Source: Maricaulis maris_C
GTDB taxonomy: Bacteria > Pseudomonadota > Alphaproteobacteria > Caulobacterales > Maricaulaceae
DNA: 64,000 nt
Assembly: GCF_049116555.1 (NCBI RefSeq)
Contig: NZ_JAGDYT010000001.1
Span: 372,001-436,000 of the forward strand
Direction: 5' to 3'
Positions 33,496-44,375 of the stretch are shown here, in pieces (the first letter of the stretch is position 1; each line of letters starts with the position of its first letter). A program made the position numbers and the translations under genes. Below the pieces are notes generated by a model, which was given only the letters and a program-made list of their open reading frames with translations, was not told the origin of the DNA and searched no databases.

Positions 33496-33496
33496 T
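33482..33496 (+). repeat. Left attachment site (direct repeat)
   Basis: GGCCAGGGGCACCAT, overlapping the acceptor end of tRNA-Leu. Identical to 46810-46824. Confidence 0.88.
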
Positions 33497-33550
33497 AGTT
33501 CACAGAAATGTGGCTATATTTTTCAGCATCTTACGGCGCTGTGAGCTTGT

Positions 33551-33573
33551 ATCTGGTACACCCGTTGGTACAC
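33551..33573 (+). repeat. Candidate integrase arm-type sites, left
   Basis: TGGTACAC occurs twice here, at 33554-33561 and 33566-33573. The longer ATCTGGTACAC (33551-33561) recurs at 46703-46713 near the right border. Position fits arm-type binding by the integrase N-domain. Confidence 0.4.
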
Positions 33574-33602
33574 GGGAGTGCGTAGTCGTGTGGGTTGAAG
33601 TG

Positions 33603-35006
33603 ATGTTCTTGTTCAAGCGTGAGGGGCGGCTCTACTTTCGGCGAAGGGTGCCGGACGAGCTCCGGTCAATCATCGGTAAGCGTGAGTGGAAGGTTTCGCT
33701 GCAGCTGCGCGTCGGCAGTGAGGTTGATGCGATCCCTGAGATCAGCCGTTTGACGCGAGAGACCGACCGGATGATCCGGGATGCCGAGCGTGAGCTCGCG
33801 TCAGGGCTCTCGGCTGTGGAAGCATCCGAGGCTGCGTTTGAGTGGGCCAAGCGCAATGAGTTGCTCAAGGACGGCCTTGGTCGCCAGTCGGAGCCGGGGG
33901 AGTGGTCTCGCTTCGACAGGGAGCTTGAGGCTCTCATCGACCAAGTCCTCAAGCGGGCGAAACGCAATCACGAGGAGGAACTCAAGCAGTCCGACTACAC
34001 TCAGGATGAGTGGATGCGTCTGGAGACGCTGCGGACCGGCGATCTCGTTGAGGTCCCTTGCACCGTCGGCATAGCGGCTGAGAACTACAACAAGTTCCAC
34101 AAGAACGGGGACATGAAGTCGGCCGAGCGGACGGCTGTGCAGCAGTGGACCGAGTTTGCTGGTGACGGCCCACTTAACAAGATTAGGCGGCTGGATGTTC
34201 GGCGGTGGATCAAGCATCTCGCCGACGTGCGGGGCCAAAGCTACTCGACCATCCGACGACGGCTCTCATCTCTGACCTCGATAGTAAACAAGGCTATCAA
34301 GGACCTTGAGCTTCAATGTGCCAACCCATTCGCGGACCAAGATTTGCCGGAGGCGACAAGCGGCGATGCGACCGACCGCCTCCCCTTCCACACCACTCAC
34401 CTTGAACTGATCGACCGGTATCTCCGAGAAAGCTCGATCAAGCCCGAGACGGGCGTCCTACTCCGGTTGCTCAGGGGCACAACCGCCGGGTCAAGCGAGA
34501 TCGCGGGGCTGGAGTGGCGCGATGTGGATCTGGACAGTGATGCGCCTCACATCAAGATTAGGCCCAACAGCCTTCGTGGCCTGAAGAACAAGCATCGCCC
34601 GAGAGACTTTCCGCTCGTCGGCGACGCCTATGCAGCCTTGATTGAGTGGCGAGGGGAGGCCAACGCCCCGACCGGACCGGTTTTTTCCGAGCAGGCACGA
34701 AGCGTAAACGCGCTGTCGCAGCGTTTGAGCAAGGCGATCCGGGCTGCAGGCGTGCCGAAGTCAGAGCGGCTCGTACCGTACTCCTTCCGGCATGCCTTCG
34801 AGCAGGCCATGCGAGAGGCTTGTGTTGCGCCAGACCTCCAGCGTTACCTAATGGGACATGGCGAGAAATCGATGACAGACCGATACGGTGCGTCAAAGCC
34901 TCCCATGGAGCGGCTACAGGCGGCCGTAGAGAAGGCCTTGCCGTATCTGGGGAAGGTTGATCCGGGGAACTATCGGGAGGGTGAGCTGCCGCCGCGTGGC
35001 ACCTAG
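33603..35006 (+). CDS. Tyrosine recombinase/integrase of the island
   Basis: A 467-aa phage-type integrase that would insert and excise the island at tRNA-Leu. N-terminal arm-binding region (MFLFKREGRLYFRRRVPDELRSIIG), core-binding domain about 155-240, catalytic domain 260-430. Catalytic residues: Lys near 328-330, YSFRH (Arg396, His397), LMGHG (His419) and nucleophile Tyr428 in TDRYG. The box-I Arg is not where expected: the segment reads TTAGSSEIAGLEW, with Ser297 at the Arg position. That suggests a divergent subfamily or reduced activity. The ATG at 33603 was used; the frame is open upstream into the tRNA gene, which is not coding. Confidence 0.9.
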   Translation: MFLFKREGRLYFRRRVPDELRSIIGKREWKVSLQLRVGSEVDAIPEISRLTRETDRMIRDAERELASGLSAVEASEAAFEWAKRNELLKDGLGRQSEPGEWSRFDRELEALIDQVLKRAKRNHEEELKQSDYTQDEWMRLETLRTGDLVEVPCTVGIAAENYNKFHKNGDMKSAERTAVQQWTEFAGDGPLNKIRRLDVRRWIKHLADVRGQSYSTIRRRLSSLTSIVNKAIKDLELQCANPFADQDLPEATSGDATDRLPFHTTHLELIDRYLRESSIKPETGVLLRLLRGTTAGSSEIAGLEWRDVDLDSDAPHIKIRPNSLRGLKNKHRPRDFPLVGDAYAALIEWRGEANAPTGPVFSEQARSVNALSQRLSKAIRAAGVPKSERLVPYSFRHAFEQAMREACVAPDLQRYLMGHGEKSMTDRYGASKPPMERLQAAVEKALPYLGKVDPGNYREGELPPRGT

Positions 35007-35491
35007 TTGTCGTCCTGACGGTCTTTCTCGGCCGACATGATCCATAGGTAGACTAGGTATGACCCAAGGAATGCGAGCGGAACTCCAGTGAACCACGCAA
35101 TCAATACGAACCAATCCTCAGCGTACATTCGCCAGCCGAACGGCTCAGTCGAGCGCACATAGAGCGTAAACGCAGCAGTGTAGACAATGAATGCGACTAG
35201 GGTGATGCGCCCCCGGCGAGTGTTCCAGCTAAAGTCGGCAAGCTGAAGGTTTCCAAGCCGGTTCGAAGAAGCAAGCCGGGCATAACAATACCGCGCCACT
35301 TTCCAACCGGCGATGCCGCAAAAGACAATTGCAAACAGCCACCCAGCTCCACGCGGCATCATGCGATGGCCTGACATCTCCTCGATGAGCGCGAACAGGA
35401 GAAGGATTAGAAAGAAGCCAAGTGCAGTGCCTGCTGCGGCCCCTACCAATCCGACTGTGACCCTCATAATCTTTTGAACGTGTTGTTGCAT
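35003..35491 (-). CDS. Hypothetical four-helix membrane protein
   Basis: A 162-aa protein with about four membrane helices (10-36, 47-65, 97-113, 126-150) and short basic loops. No family recognised. It is convergent with the integrase (stops overlap by 4 bp) and divergent from hsdM, 75 bp away. An alternative start at residue 9 is possible. Its location inside the island beside the restriction operon makes it a candidate accessory gene, without further evidence. Confidence 0.65.
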   Translation of the reverse strand: MQQHVQKIMRVTVGLVGAAAGTALGFFLILLLFALIEEMSGHRMMPRGAGWLFAIVFCGIAGWKVARYCYARLASSNRLGNLQLADFSWNTRRGRITLVAFIVYTAAFTLYVRSTEPFGWRMYAEDWFVLIAWFTGVPLAFLGSYLVYLWIMSAEKDRQDDN

Positions 35492-35566
35492 CGCCGCACT
35501 CCGCTTGCCTTGACGGCGGAAGAAACATCATGCTCAACCGTTAGTGTAATCAGAGGGGTGTCACAA

Positions 35567-37113
<1,547 letters not shown>

Positions 37114-37117
<4 letters not shown>

Positions 37118-38334
37118 GCGCGAGCAAAGGCGGGAGTGTCAATCGCGAGTTGGGCGAGCTTGTGAAATTCGTTGGAGGTCAAGCATTCCCTCGAGATGAG
37201 CAGGGCGGCCGATCCGGCCACGTGCCGTTCATCAAGGTCCGGGACATGAATGCGTCACCGAACGAGTTCGCGATCCATGCAGCAGATCACTATGTGACAG
37301 CCGACCAAATTCAGCGTCTGAAGCTGAAGCCGCATCCTGCGGGAGCGGTTGTTTTCGCCAAGATCGGCGAGGCCTTGAAGCACAACCGCTTCAGGAGATT
37401 GGTGAGGCCTACTGTAATTGACAACAACATGATGTCCGCCCGCCCGGTTGATGACGCTCAGCTGGACACTGTCTTCCTCTCATTCTTACTGCCGACCCTT
37501 CATCTCCCGCAGTACGCGACCGGCACGTCTGTCCCATTCTTTTCAGTCAACACGCTCAATCAAGTCCCGCTCACGCTCCCCCCACTCCCCATCCAGAAGC
37601 GCATCGCGGCGATCCTGTCGGCCTATGACGATCTCATCGAGGTCAACACGCGCCGCATCGCGATCCTCGAGGAGATGGCCCGGCGGATCTATGAGGAGTG
37701 GTTTGTGCGCGGGGCTGATCCGGAGTGGGGCAACGTGCCACTGTGTGAGATCGCGCAAGTAAACCCTGACGCGCTGAAGCCGAAATCCGCTCCAAGCCAT
37801 ATCAACTACATAGATATCGCCAGCGTCTCGCCCGGAAGAGTGGACGTGATCCAGCGCTTAGCATTTCAAGACGCCCCGGGGCGGGCACGTCGGCTTGTCC
37901 GGGATGGTGACACCATATGGTCGTGCGTTCGTCCGAATAGACGATCCTTCGCATACCTGTTGGACCTGCCCGACCGTTGCGTCGCGTCGACAGGCTTCGC
38001 CGTGCTGAGGGCCTCACGAGTGCCTTCGTCATTCTTGTTCTGCGCAGTCACCACTGACCAGTTCGTGAAATACTTGGACAACGCCGCAACAGGCGCGGCC
38101 TATCCAGCCGTGAAGGGCTCTGACTTCGAAGCCGCAAGTCTCGTGGTTCCCCCCGAACAGAAGATGCAAGAGTTCCACAGCTTGGTCCAACCGATGTTGG
38201 GCCTGAAGTCTTGCCTGCTCCAACAGAACGCCAACCTCCGCGCCCAGCGCGACCTCCTCCTGCCACGCCTCGTCTCCGGCAAGCTGGACGTCTCCGCACT
38301 CGATGTCGCCGAACAGGACCTTGCTCATGCCTGA
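37114..38334 (+). CDS. hsdS: Type I restriction-modification specificity subunit HsdS
   Basis: A 406-aa DNA-recognition subunit with two target-recognition domains separated by conserved coiled-coil spacers. The first spacer is LPPLPIQKRIAAILSAYDDLIEVNTRRIAILEEMARRIYEEWFV (about 154-198), the second near VVPPEQKMQEFHSLVQPML...LRAQRDLLLPRLVSGKLDV. The two TRDs (about 10-150 and 200-340) determine the two halves of a bipartite target, which cannot be read from sequence alone. GTG start overlapping the hsdM stop; stop overlapped by the next gene by 8 bp. Confidence 0.95.
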
Positions 38335-39328
38335 CCTCCCTCTCAGCCAGATCACCCGTGTCGACGTCCGCAAGGCGTGGCCACACGAGGCGCATGACTT
38401 CACCCGTTGGCTGGCCGAGGACGAGAACTTCCAGACGCTGGCCGATGCGCTGCACTTCTTTGAAGCCGAGGTGGAGGCGACCGAGGCGGCGGTTGGTGAC
38501 TTTTCGGCTGATATCATCGCGCGGGATCGCGAGGGGTTGATCCTGATCGAGAACCAGCTGGCCCAGACCGATCATACCCATCTTGGCCAGATCCTCACCT
38601 ACCTCGCCGGCTTCGACGAACCGGCCCGCGTGGTGTGGATATCGACCAAGGTGCGCGAAGAGCACCGGGCGGCCATCGACTGGCTCAACGCCCACACGCC
38701 GACCGACTTCGCCTTCTTCGCGGTGGAGCTGGAGCTCTTCCAGATCGATAGTTGCCCTGCGGCACCGCACTACTACGTTGTGGCCAAGCCAAACGAGTGG
38801 AGCCGTCATGTGTCTGCACGTGGGCGTCGCCTTGCCGCTGAGGGGCTGACCCCTGCCTCGAAAGTCTACAAGGCACTGTGGGGCGAGCTGAACGCCTATC
38901 TGCTGGAGCATGATACAGCCCACCGGGACAAGGTCCCCACGACTGCGATGTGGTGGTCTTTCTCCATTGGCCGCGCCGGGTTCAACTTGGCGACGCTGGC
39001 TAGCGTGCAGGATAGCCGCATCGCCTTTGAGCTCTATTGCGGAAACGACCCCGAGAAGCGCGGCTTTGACCAGCTCTACGCTCAGAAGGATGCTATCGAA
39101 GCCGAGGTCGGGCAATCGCTCTCATGGGAGCGGATCGACAACAAGACAGCGTGGCGCGTCATCATCCGGCGGCCTGATTGTCCGCCTGACAAAGAGGACA
39201 GGTGGCCGGAATACTTCACGTGGTACCTTGAGACGATGCAGGGCTACCGCCGGGCTTTTCAGCCGCGCATCGCCAAGCTTGATCTGAGCGCGGGCAGCCG
39301 CGCTGACGACGATGGTGAGCCTGCATGA
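38327..39328 (+). CDS. DUF4268-like protein embedded in the Type I RM operon
   Basis: A 333-aa protein between hsdS and hsdR, overlapping both (8 bp and 4 bp), so it is a true operon member. The N-terminal 100 residues carry a segment DIIARDREGLILIENQLAQTDHTHLGQILTYLAG. It has the layout of a PD-(D/E)xK fold with Asp62 and Glu75-Asn-Gln77 in place of ExK, as in some NucS-like or DUF4268 nucleases. The C-terminal half (about 195-320) fits DUF4268 (LWGELNAYLLEH...WWSFSIGRAGFNLA...). DUF4268 genes occur in restriction or defence loci. Nuclease activity is inference, and a structural or regulatory role in the RM complex is equally possible. Confidence 0.82.
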   Translation: MPDLPLSQITRVDVRKAWPHEAHDFTRWLAEDENFQTLADALHFFEAEVEATEAAVGDFSADIIARDREGLILIENQLAQTDHTHLGQILTYLAGFDEPARVVWISTKVREEHRAAIDWLNAHTPTDFAFFAVELELFQIDSCPAAPHYYVVAKPNEWSRHVSARGRRLAAEGLTPASKVYKALWGELNAYLLEHDTAHRDKVPTTAMWWSFSIGRAGFNLATLASVQDSRIAFELYCGNDPEKRGFDQLYAQKDAIEAEVGQSLSWERIDNKTAWRVIIRRPDCPPDKEDRWPEYFTWYLETMQGYRRAFQPRIAKLDLSAGSRADDDGEPA

Positions 39329-42300
39329 CACCGGGCGACGATGACATCCTCTACCCCGAGCACCACAGCCAGCTGAGCCACAGCGGCTGGGCCGAGGATG
39401 ATCTCGTCAAGAAAGCGGCCATGGACCTGCTGGCCGGTGTCGGCTGGCGCGACCAAGACGACCTGATGCATGAATGGGCAGGCGACACGTCGTCCGAAGG
39501 TCGTCGCTCGATGCGCGAGGTTGTGTTGGTGGACCGCCTGCAGCCAGCCTTGGTCCAGCTGAACCCTGACATGCCCGAGATCGGCATCGAGAAGGCCATC
39601 GAGGTGCTGACCGAGGACCGCCGGGCGATGCCGCCGGTGGATGCTGCACAGGCCTTTCACAAGCTCCTGAAGGCGGGCGTGAAGGTCGAAGTGCCGGGGT
39701 CTGATGGCGGCTTCGAGACGCGGACCGTCCGGGTGATCGACTGGCAGTCGCCAGAGGCCAATCACTTCTTCGCCGCGACCGAATTCTGGGTGAAGGGCGA
39801 ACTCTATAACCGCCGGGCCGATGTGGTCGGCTTCGTCAACGGGCTGCCCTTGCTTTTCATGGAGCTGAAGGCCCCGCATGAGAGCCTGAAGAAGGCGTAT
39901 GACGACAATCTGACGGCCTACCGCACCGACATCCCGCAGCTCCTGACGCCCAATGCCATCGCGGTGTTGACCAATGGCACCCATGCCAAGCTGGGCTCGG
40001 CCTTTGCGCCGTGGTCCCACTTCTATGAGTGGAAGAAGGTCGACCGTGAGGATGAAGAGCCCAAGGTCAGCCTTGAGCGCCTGATCCGCGGTGTGGCGAC
40101 GCCCGAGCGTTTGCTGGACCTGATCGAGAACTTCACCGTCTTCGAGACCGACCGGGGTGGTCTGGTCAAGAAGGTGGCCAAGAACCACCAGTACCTCGGG
40201 GTCAACAACGCGGTGGAGGCCGTGGCCGGGCTGGACGAGACCAACCGGCAATTGGGTGTCTTCTGGCATACACAAGGCTCGGGCAAGTCGCTTTCCATGG
40301 CCTTCTTCGCGGGCAAGGTTTTGCGCACGATGCCGGGCAGCTGGACCTTCGTGCTGGTCACCGACCGGACCGAGCTGGACGAGCAGATCTACAAGACCTT
40401 CGCCGCCTGCGGTCTGGTCACCGAGACCGAGGCGCATGCGGGCAGCGTGGCCGAGCTGCGCCAGCTGCTGCAGGAAGACCATCGCTTCGTCTTTACCCTG
40501 ATCCACAAGTTCCAGACCAAGGGCGGCGAACCGCACCCGGTGCTTTCCGAGCGCAGCGACATCATCGTGGTGACCGACGAGGCCCACCGCAGCCAGTACG
40601 ACACGCTGGCCCTGAACATGCGGCGGGCGCTGCCCAACGCCGCCTTCCTTGGCTTCACCGGCACGCCCCTGATGGCGGGCGAGGAACTGACCAAGGGCGT
40701 CTTTGGCGACTATGTCTCGATCTACAACTTCACCCAGTCCATTGAGGATGGCGCGACCGTCCCGCTCTACTACGAGAACCGCATCCCCGAGCTTCAGCTC
40801 GACCAGTCGGCCTTCAATGACGAGGTGCAGGGCATCTTGGAGGCAGCCGAGCTGGATGAGGATCAGGAGAAGGAGCTCGAACGCAAGCTGGGCCGTGACT
40901 ACCACCTGATCACACGGCCGGATCGCCTCAAGACCATCGCGGAAGATCTGGTCGAGCACTTCCTTGGCCGCTCCAAGCGCGACAAGGCGATGATGGTCTG
41001 CATCGACAAGGCCACGGCCGTGCGGATGTACGACAATGTCCAGACCGTCTGGGCCGAGCGAACCGCCGACGTCGAGGCCCGTCTGGTTGCTGCCCGGGCG
41101 GGCGCGGCGAATGAAGAGGCGGACGCACTCGCCGACGAGCTGGAGGTACTGCAGACAACCGACATGGCGGTGGTCGTCTCCTCGGCCCAGAACGAGGCCG
41201 CTGAGCTGGCCAAGAAGGGGCTCGACATCGTGCCTCACCGGGTGCGCATGCGGGACGAGAAGCTCGACGAGAAGTTCAAGGACCCGGACGATCCGCTGCG
41301 CCTTGTCTTCGTCTGTGCGATGTGGATTACGGGCTTCGATGCCCCGTCCATCTCGACCGTCTATCTAGACAAACCGATGCGCAATCACACCCTGATGCAG
41401 ACCATCGCGCGGGCCAACCGGACCCTGAACGACAAGCAGGCAGGCTTCATCGTCGACTATGTCGGCGTGTTCCGGAACCTGCAGCTGGCCTTGGCGATCT
41501 ATGGCCAACCAACCGGTGGCGGTGACAGTCCGATTGTCGACAAGGCCGAGCTGCTGGCCCATCTCGCGGTCCTGATCGAGGAGGTCCGGGAGTATTGCCT
41601 CGGGCAGGGGGCGGACCTTGATGGCGTGCTGGCCTCTGCCCCGGGATCGCCCCAGCGGCTGGAGGCCTTCGCGGCAGCCTATGACGCCCTTGTGTCACCC
41701 GGGGATGTCCGTGGCGGCTTCATGCGCTCTGCGCTGGATGTGATCCGGGTGTATAAGGCGATCCTGCCGGACGAGCGGGCTGCACCGTTCGCGCCGATGG
41801 GCTCGCTCCTCTCCGCACTCGTGAAGCGGCTGCGGGCGGAAGTGACGCGGCCGGATGTCGACACGGTGATGGGGCAGATCGAGGCCCTGCTGGACGAGAC
41901 CATCTCGGCCGAGGACTACCGGCTGAAGGCGCAGGGCGAGCAGCCATTGCTGGACCTGTCGCAGGTCGACTTCGATGCTCTCCGGGAAAAGTTCGCGGGC
42001 GGGCGTAAACGCAGCGAGGCTGAACGGCTGCGGGCCCTGCTGGAACGCAAGGTCCAGGCGATGGCCAAGCTCAACAAGTCCCGGCTAGATCTGGTGAAGA
42101 AACTTGAGGCGATGATCGAGCGTTACAACTCCGGTTCCCAGAACATCGAGAGCTGGTTCGAGGACCTCGTGAAGTTCGCCCAAGAGCTGACCGAGGAGGA
42201 AGGCCGGACCATCCGTGAAGGGCTCAGCGAAGAGGAACTCGCCATCTTCGACATCCTCACGCAGCCCGAGCCGGTCCTGACCGACAAGGAGCGTGAGCAG

Positions 42301-42537
42301 GTCAAGTCGGTGGCGAAGGACCTGCTGGCGAAGCTGAAGTCCGACAAGCTGGTGCTCGACTGGTGGAAGCGTCAGCAGACGCGCTCGGCCGTACAGTCCC
42401 TGATCAACCGAACGCTGGGGAAGTCGCTCCCCGAGACCCCGTTCACGGACGAGATCTACAACGCCAAGTGCGAGCTCGCCTACGCGCATGTGTACGAGGC
42501 GTATGGCGGGGCCGGGAGAGAGGTCTATGGCGAGTAA
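39325..42537 (+). CDS. hsdR: Type I restriction endonuclease subunit HsdR
   Basis: A 1070-aa motor-nuclease subunit. Nuclease domain with the PD-(D/E)xK pattern: Asp166 in RRADVVGFV and Glu180-Leu-Lys182 in FMELKAP. Helicase motor: Walker A HTQGSGKS (315-322), DEAH box TDEAHRS (418-421), motif III FTGTPL and motif VI region QTIARANRT. The C-terminal part (about 780-1070) is a helical domain contacting HsdM. It translocates DNA and cuts unmodified targets at a distance. Its ATG overlaps the DUF4268-like gene stop (ATGA). Last gene of the operon. Confidence 0.96.
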   Translation: MTPGDDDILYPEHHSQLSHSGWAEDDLVKKAAMDLLAGVGWRDQDDLMHEWAGDTSSEGRRSMREVVLVDRLQPALVQLNPDMPEIGIEKAIEVLTEDRRAMPPVDAAQAFHKLLKAGVKVEVPGSDGGFETRTVRVIDWQSPEANHFFAATEFWVKGELYNRRADVVGFVNGLPLLFMELKAPHESLKKAYDDNLTAYRTDIPQLLTPNAIAVLTNGTHAKLGSAFAPWSHFYEWKKVDREDEEPKVSLERLIRGVATPERLLDLIENFTVFETDRGGLVKKVAKNHQYLGVNNAVEAVAGLDETNRQLGVFWHTQGSGKSLSMAFFAGKVLRTMPGSWTFVLVTDRTELDEQIYKTFAACGLVTETEAHAGSVAELRQLLQEDHRFVFTLIHKFQTKGGEPHPVLSERSDIIVVTDEAHRSQYDTLALNMRRALPNAAFLGFTGTPLMAGEELTKGVFGDYVSIYNFTQSIEDGATVPLYYENRIPELQLDQSAFNDEVQGILEAAELDEDQEKELERKLGRDYHLITRPDRLKTIAEDLVEHFLGRSKRDKAMMVCIDKATAVRMYDNVQTVWAERTADVEARLVAARAGAANEEADALADELEVLQTTDMAVVVSSAQNEAAELAKKGLDIVPHRVRMRDEKLDEKFKDPDDPLRLVFVCAMWITGFDAPSISTVYLDKPMRNHTLMQTIARANRTLNDKQAGFIVDYVGVFRNLQLALAIYGQPTGGGDSPIVDKAELLAHLAVLIEEVREYCLGQGADLDGVLASAPGSPQRLEAFAAAYDALVSPGDVRGGFMRSALDVIRVYKAILPDERAAPFAPMGSLLSALVKRLRAEVTRPDVDTVMGQIEALLDETISAEDYRLKAQGEQPLLDLSQVDFDALREKFAGGRKRSEAERLRALLERKVQAMAKLNKSRLDLVKKLEAMIERYNSGSQNIESWFEDLVKFAQELTEEEGRTIREGLSEEELAIFDILTQPEPVLTDKEREQVKSVAKDLLAKLKSDKLVLDWWKRQQTRSAVQSLINRTLGKSLPETPFTDEIYNAKCELAYAHVYEAYGGAGREVYGE

Positions 42538-42548
42538 GGGAGCCGGAA

Positions 42549-42565
42549 AGGGCCATTATGGCCCT
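42549..42565. terminator. Short hairpin after hsdR
   Basis: AGGGCCAT-T-ATGGCCCT palindrome between the hsdR stop and the convergent ParB-fold gene. A second small repeat AAGGGatagCCCTT follows. There is no T-run, so termination is unproven. Confidence 0.4.
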
Positions 42566-42587
42566 CTAAGGGATAGCCCTTGGCGGT

Positions 42588-43469
42588 TCAGAAGTCGTAC
42601 CCGTTGTCTCGCTCGTCCGTCCACGCGTCCAGCTTAGCGTTGCGGTCCTCCTCCCAGTCCGGGCTCTCCATTAGCATTGATGGCAACCCGTTGTGGAGCA
42701 TCCGGATGGCCATGGCGAACGCGTCCGGGTTCTTCTCCAGCTTGTCGCTGAAGTTCTTCCGCAATCGGGCGTGGAGGTCGTGGGCCAGCTTGGTCACCCA
42801 GTCCTCATCAATCTCGATGCTTTCTTCAGGGCCGCCGAAGGATGCTTGAAGGACCTGCTGCCAAGGATACGTCGACAGACTTTGCTTCGTGAACTTGTCG
42901 GGAAATTTGGCGAGCAACTCGCGCAGGCGGCTCCTCATCTTCTTGACCTGAGACTGGCTCAGGTCGGCCTTGGCCATAACCTCTTTCACCTTGAGGTCAG
43001 TCAGGCAGACCAGACGCCAACCGGCTGTCGACTTGTCAGTCTTCATGAGCGACAGCGTGGTCTTCACGTTCCGCTCCGTGGCCTCTGATACGGCTTGAAG
43101 CGCGGAGCCTTCGAAGGTTTCGACCGGAATGCTCCTGTCTCGCCAATGTTCCGAGCTTCTGTAGGCCGCCAAGCGGTGGTGCCCGTCCACGACGAACCAT
43201 GATTGGCCGGACCAGTACACGAGGATGGAATCGAGGGCCTGCTCCCCGCGTCTCTCCAAGACCTTCCGGAGTTCCTCGGCGTGGTAGGGGTCAACAGTGT
43301 CATCACCCAGCGTCCGGGGTTGGAAGGCAGCCGGTAGAACATCGATGGTTGAGTGAGGGAGGCGACCGTCGATAACCGTCGGAGTGGGACTGCCGCCAGC
43401 TTGCTTGTGCAGGTCCAGAAGCTCCAACGCGGACGTGATGTCTGTGGGTTGGCTGTCGTCGTCTAGCAT
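42588..43469 (-). CDS. ParB/Srx-fold N-domain protein
   Basis: A 293-aa protein with a ParB N-terminal/sulfiredoxin-like fold. The key segment is WFVVDGHHRLAAYR (Asp95-Gly-His-His-Arg99), the nucleotide-binding GxxR-type box, preceded by ILVYWSGQS. It lacks an obvious ParB centromere-binding partner or a parA neighbour, so it is not a plasmid partition protein. The C-terminal half is helical and charged with a possible HTH (LSQSQVKKMRSRLRELL). ParB-fold nucleotide-dependent proteins are found in many mobile elements and defence islands. Function here unknown. It is convergent with hsdR. Confidence 0.78.
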   Translation of the reverse strand: MLDDDSQPTDITSALELLDLHKQAGGSPTPTVIDGRLPHSTIDVLPAAFQPRTLGDDTVDPYHAEELRKVLERRGEQALDSILVYWSGQSWFVVDGHHRLAAYRSSEHWRDRSIPVETFEGSALQAVSEATERNVKTTLSLMKTDKSTAGWRLVCLTDLKVKEVMAKADLSQSQVKKMRSRLRELLAKFPDKFTKQSLSTYPWQQVLQASFGGPEESIEIDEDWVTKLAHDLHARLRKNFSDKLEKNPDAFAMAIRMLHNGLPSMLMESPDWEEDRNAKLDAWTDERDNGYDF

Positions 43470-43624
43470 ATTGGAAGCCCTCTACCTTTGGGCAGATAGA
43501 TCGCCCGGTTGTTTCGCCTGTGTCGAGCCTCCCCAGTGCGTTTCCACATGATACTACTGCGTTGGCTGGCCTGCTGGCTCGAGCAGCGCTAGTCACGACG
43601 CGTTGGTCCGAGTGAGCACTGCCT

Positions 43625-44323
43625 ATGCCTAGCCGAACACCGAAAGTCTCCGAAAGGGCGAAGCTGCCCAACCACATGTATACCTACTGCCGCGTCGTCG
43701 GCTGCCCACACCCGGCGCGCGCTGGCACGGCCAAGGGCCTCGACACGCGTTTCTGCCGCAAGCATGCGGATCACTACTCGCGCCATGGCAGCCCCTACAA
43801 GCGGTCCTACACGGCCAAGGAGCTGGCCCCGCACAGGAAGGCCGCCCGAGGGTGGCTGAAGGCGAACCTCACGGACCGATGGGTCGAGAATGCTCTCCAG
43901 CGCATCAGGGGCCTGTATGACCGCTCAGGGCCTCATGTGGAGGCCTACAGGCTTGCTGGGATGACACCCCAAGAGCGATCACGGGCAGCGTGGGCGAGGC
44001 TCAGGGCGGCCGGAGTGGACCCATTGAAGGTGCTGGAGGCGTGGCTTGTGGTCGACCGGATGATCACCGCAGACCCTCAGCCCGTCGAGACTGTCGAGTT
44101 CCGCCGGGTGCAGGCCGCAAAGACCGTCCACCGGCTTGCATCAGGTTCCCACAAGCGTTGGGTGCGGGAGGTGCCGAGGATGGTCGGTGTCGCGAACATC
44201 CCGATCAAGGAAGTGACAGAGCTGCACAAATATCCGCACAGCCGGGGCCGGGTGCTGCGGCTCATGGGGGCCGACATCGAGGAGGCTTGTGGGCTTGTGA
44301 AACTTCCAACAATCGTTGGGTAG
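43625..44323 (+). CDS. Hypothetical island protein with Cys/His cluster
   Basis: A 232-aa basic protein. An N-terminal Cys/His cluster (CRVVGCPHPAR...FCRKHADHYSRHG) could bind zinc, in the manner of HNH-associated or phage zinc fingers. The remainder is helical and Arg-rich, likely DNA or RNA binding. No family recognised. It sits between the ParB-fold gene and a small Cys protein; codon use resembles the rest of the island. Confidence 0.65.
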   Translation: MPSRTPKVSERAKLPNHMYTYCRVVGCPHPARAGTAKGLDTRFCRKHADHYSRHGSPYKRSYTAKELAPHRKAARGWLKANLTDRWVENALQRIRGLYDRSGPHVEAYRLAGMTPQERSRAAWARLRAAGVDPLKVLEAWLVVDRMITADPQPVETVEFRRVQAAKTVHRLASGSHKRWVREVPRMVGVANIPIKEVTELHKYPHSRGRVLRLMGADIEEACGLVKLPTIVG

Positions 44324-44375
44324 GTCTCTTGCCTAGCGTTCAAGCGGAGGCCAGCTGGGGGGCAAGGAGATCGCT

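Noticed and set aside
39259..41238. Long minus-strand frame opposite hsdR
   Set aside because: hsdR motifs on the plus strand are complete; the antisense frame has none.
42588..43469. ParB-fold protein as a plasmid partition system
   Set aside because: No ParA gene, no centromere-like repeats and no replication gene in the island.
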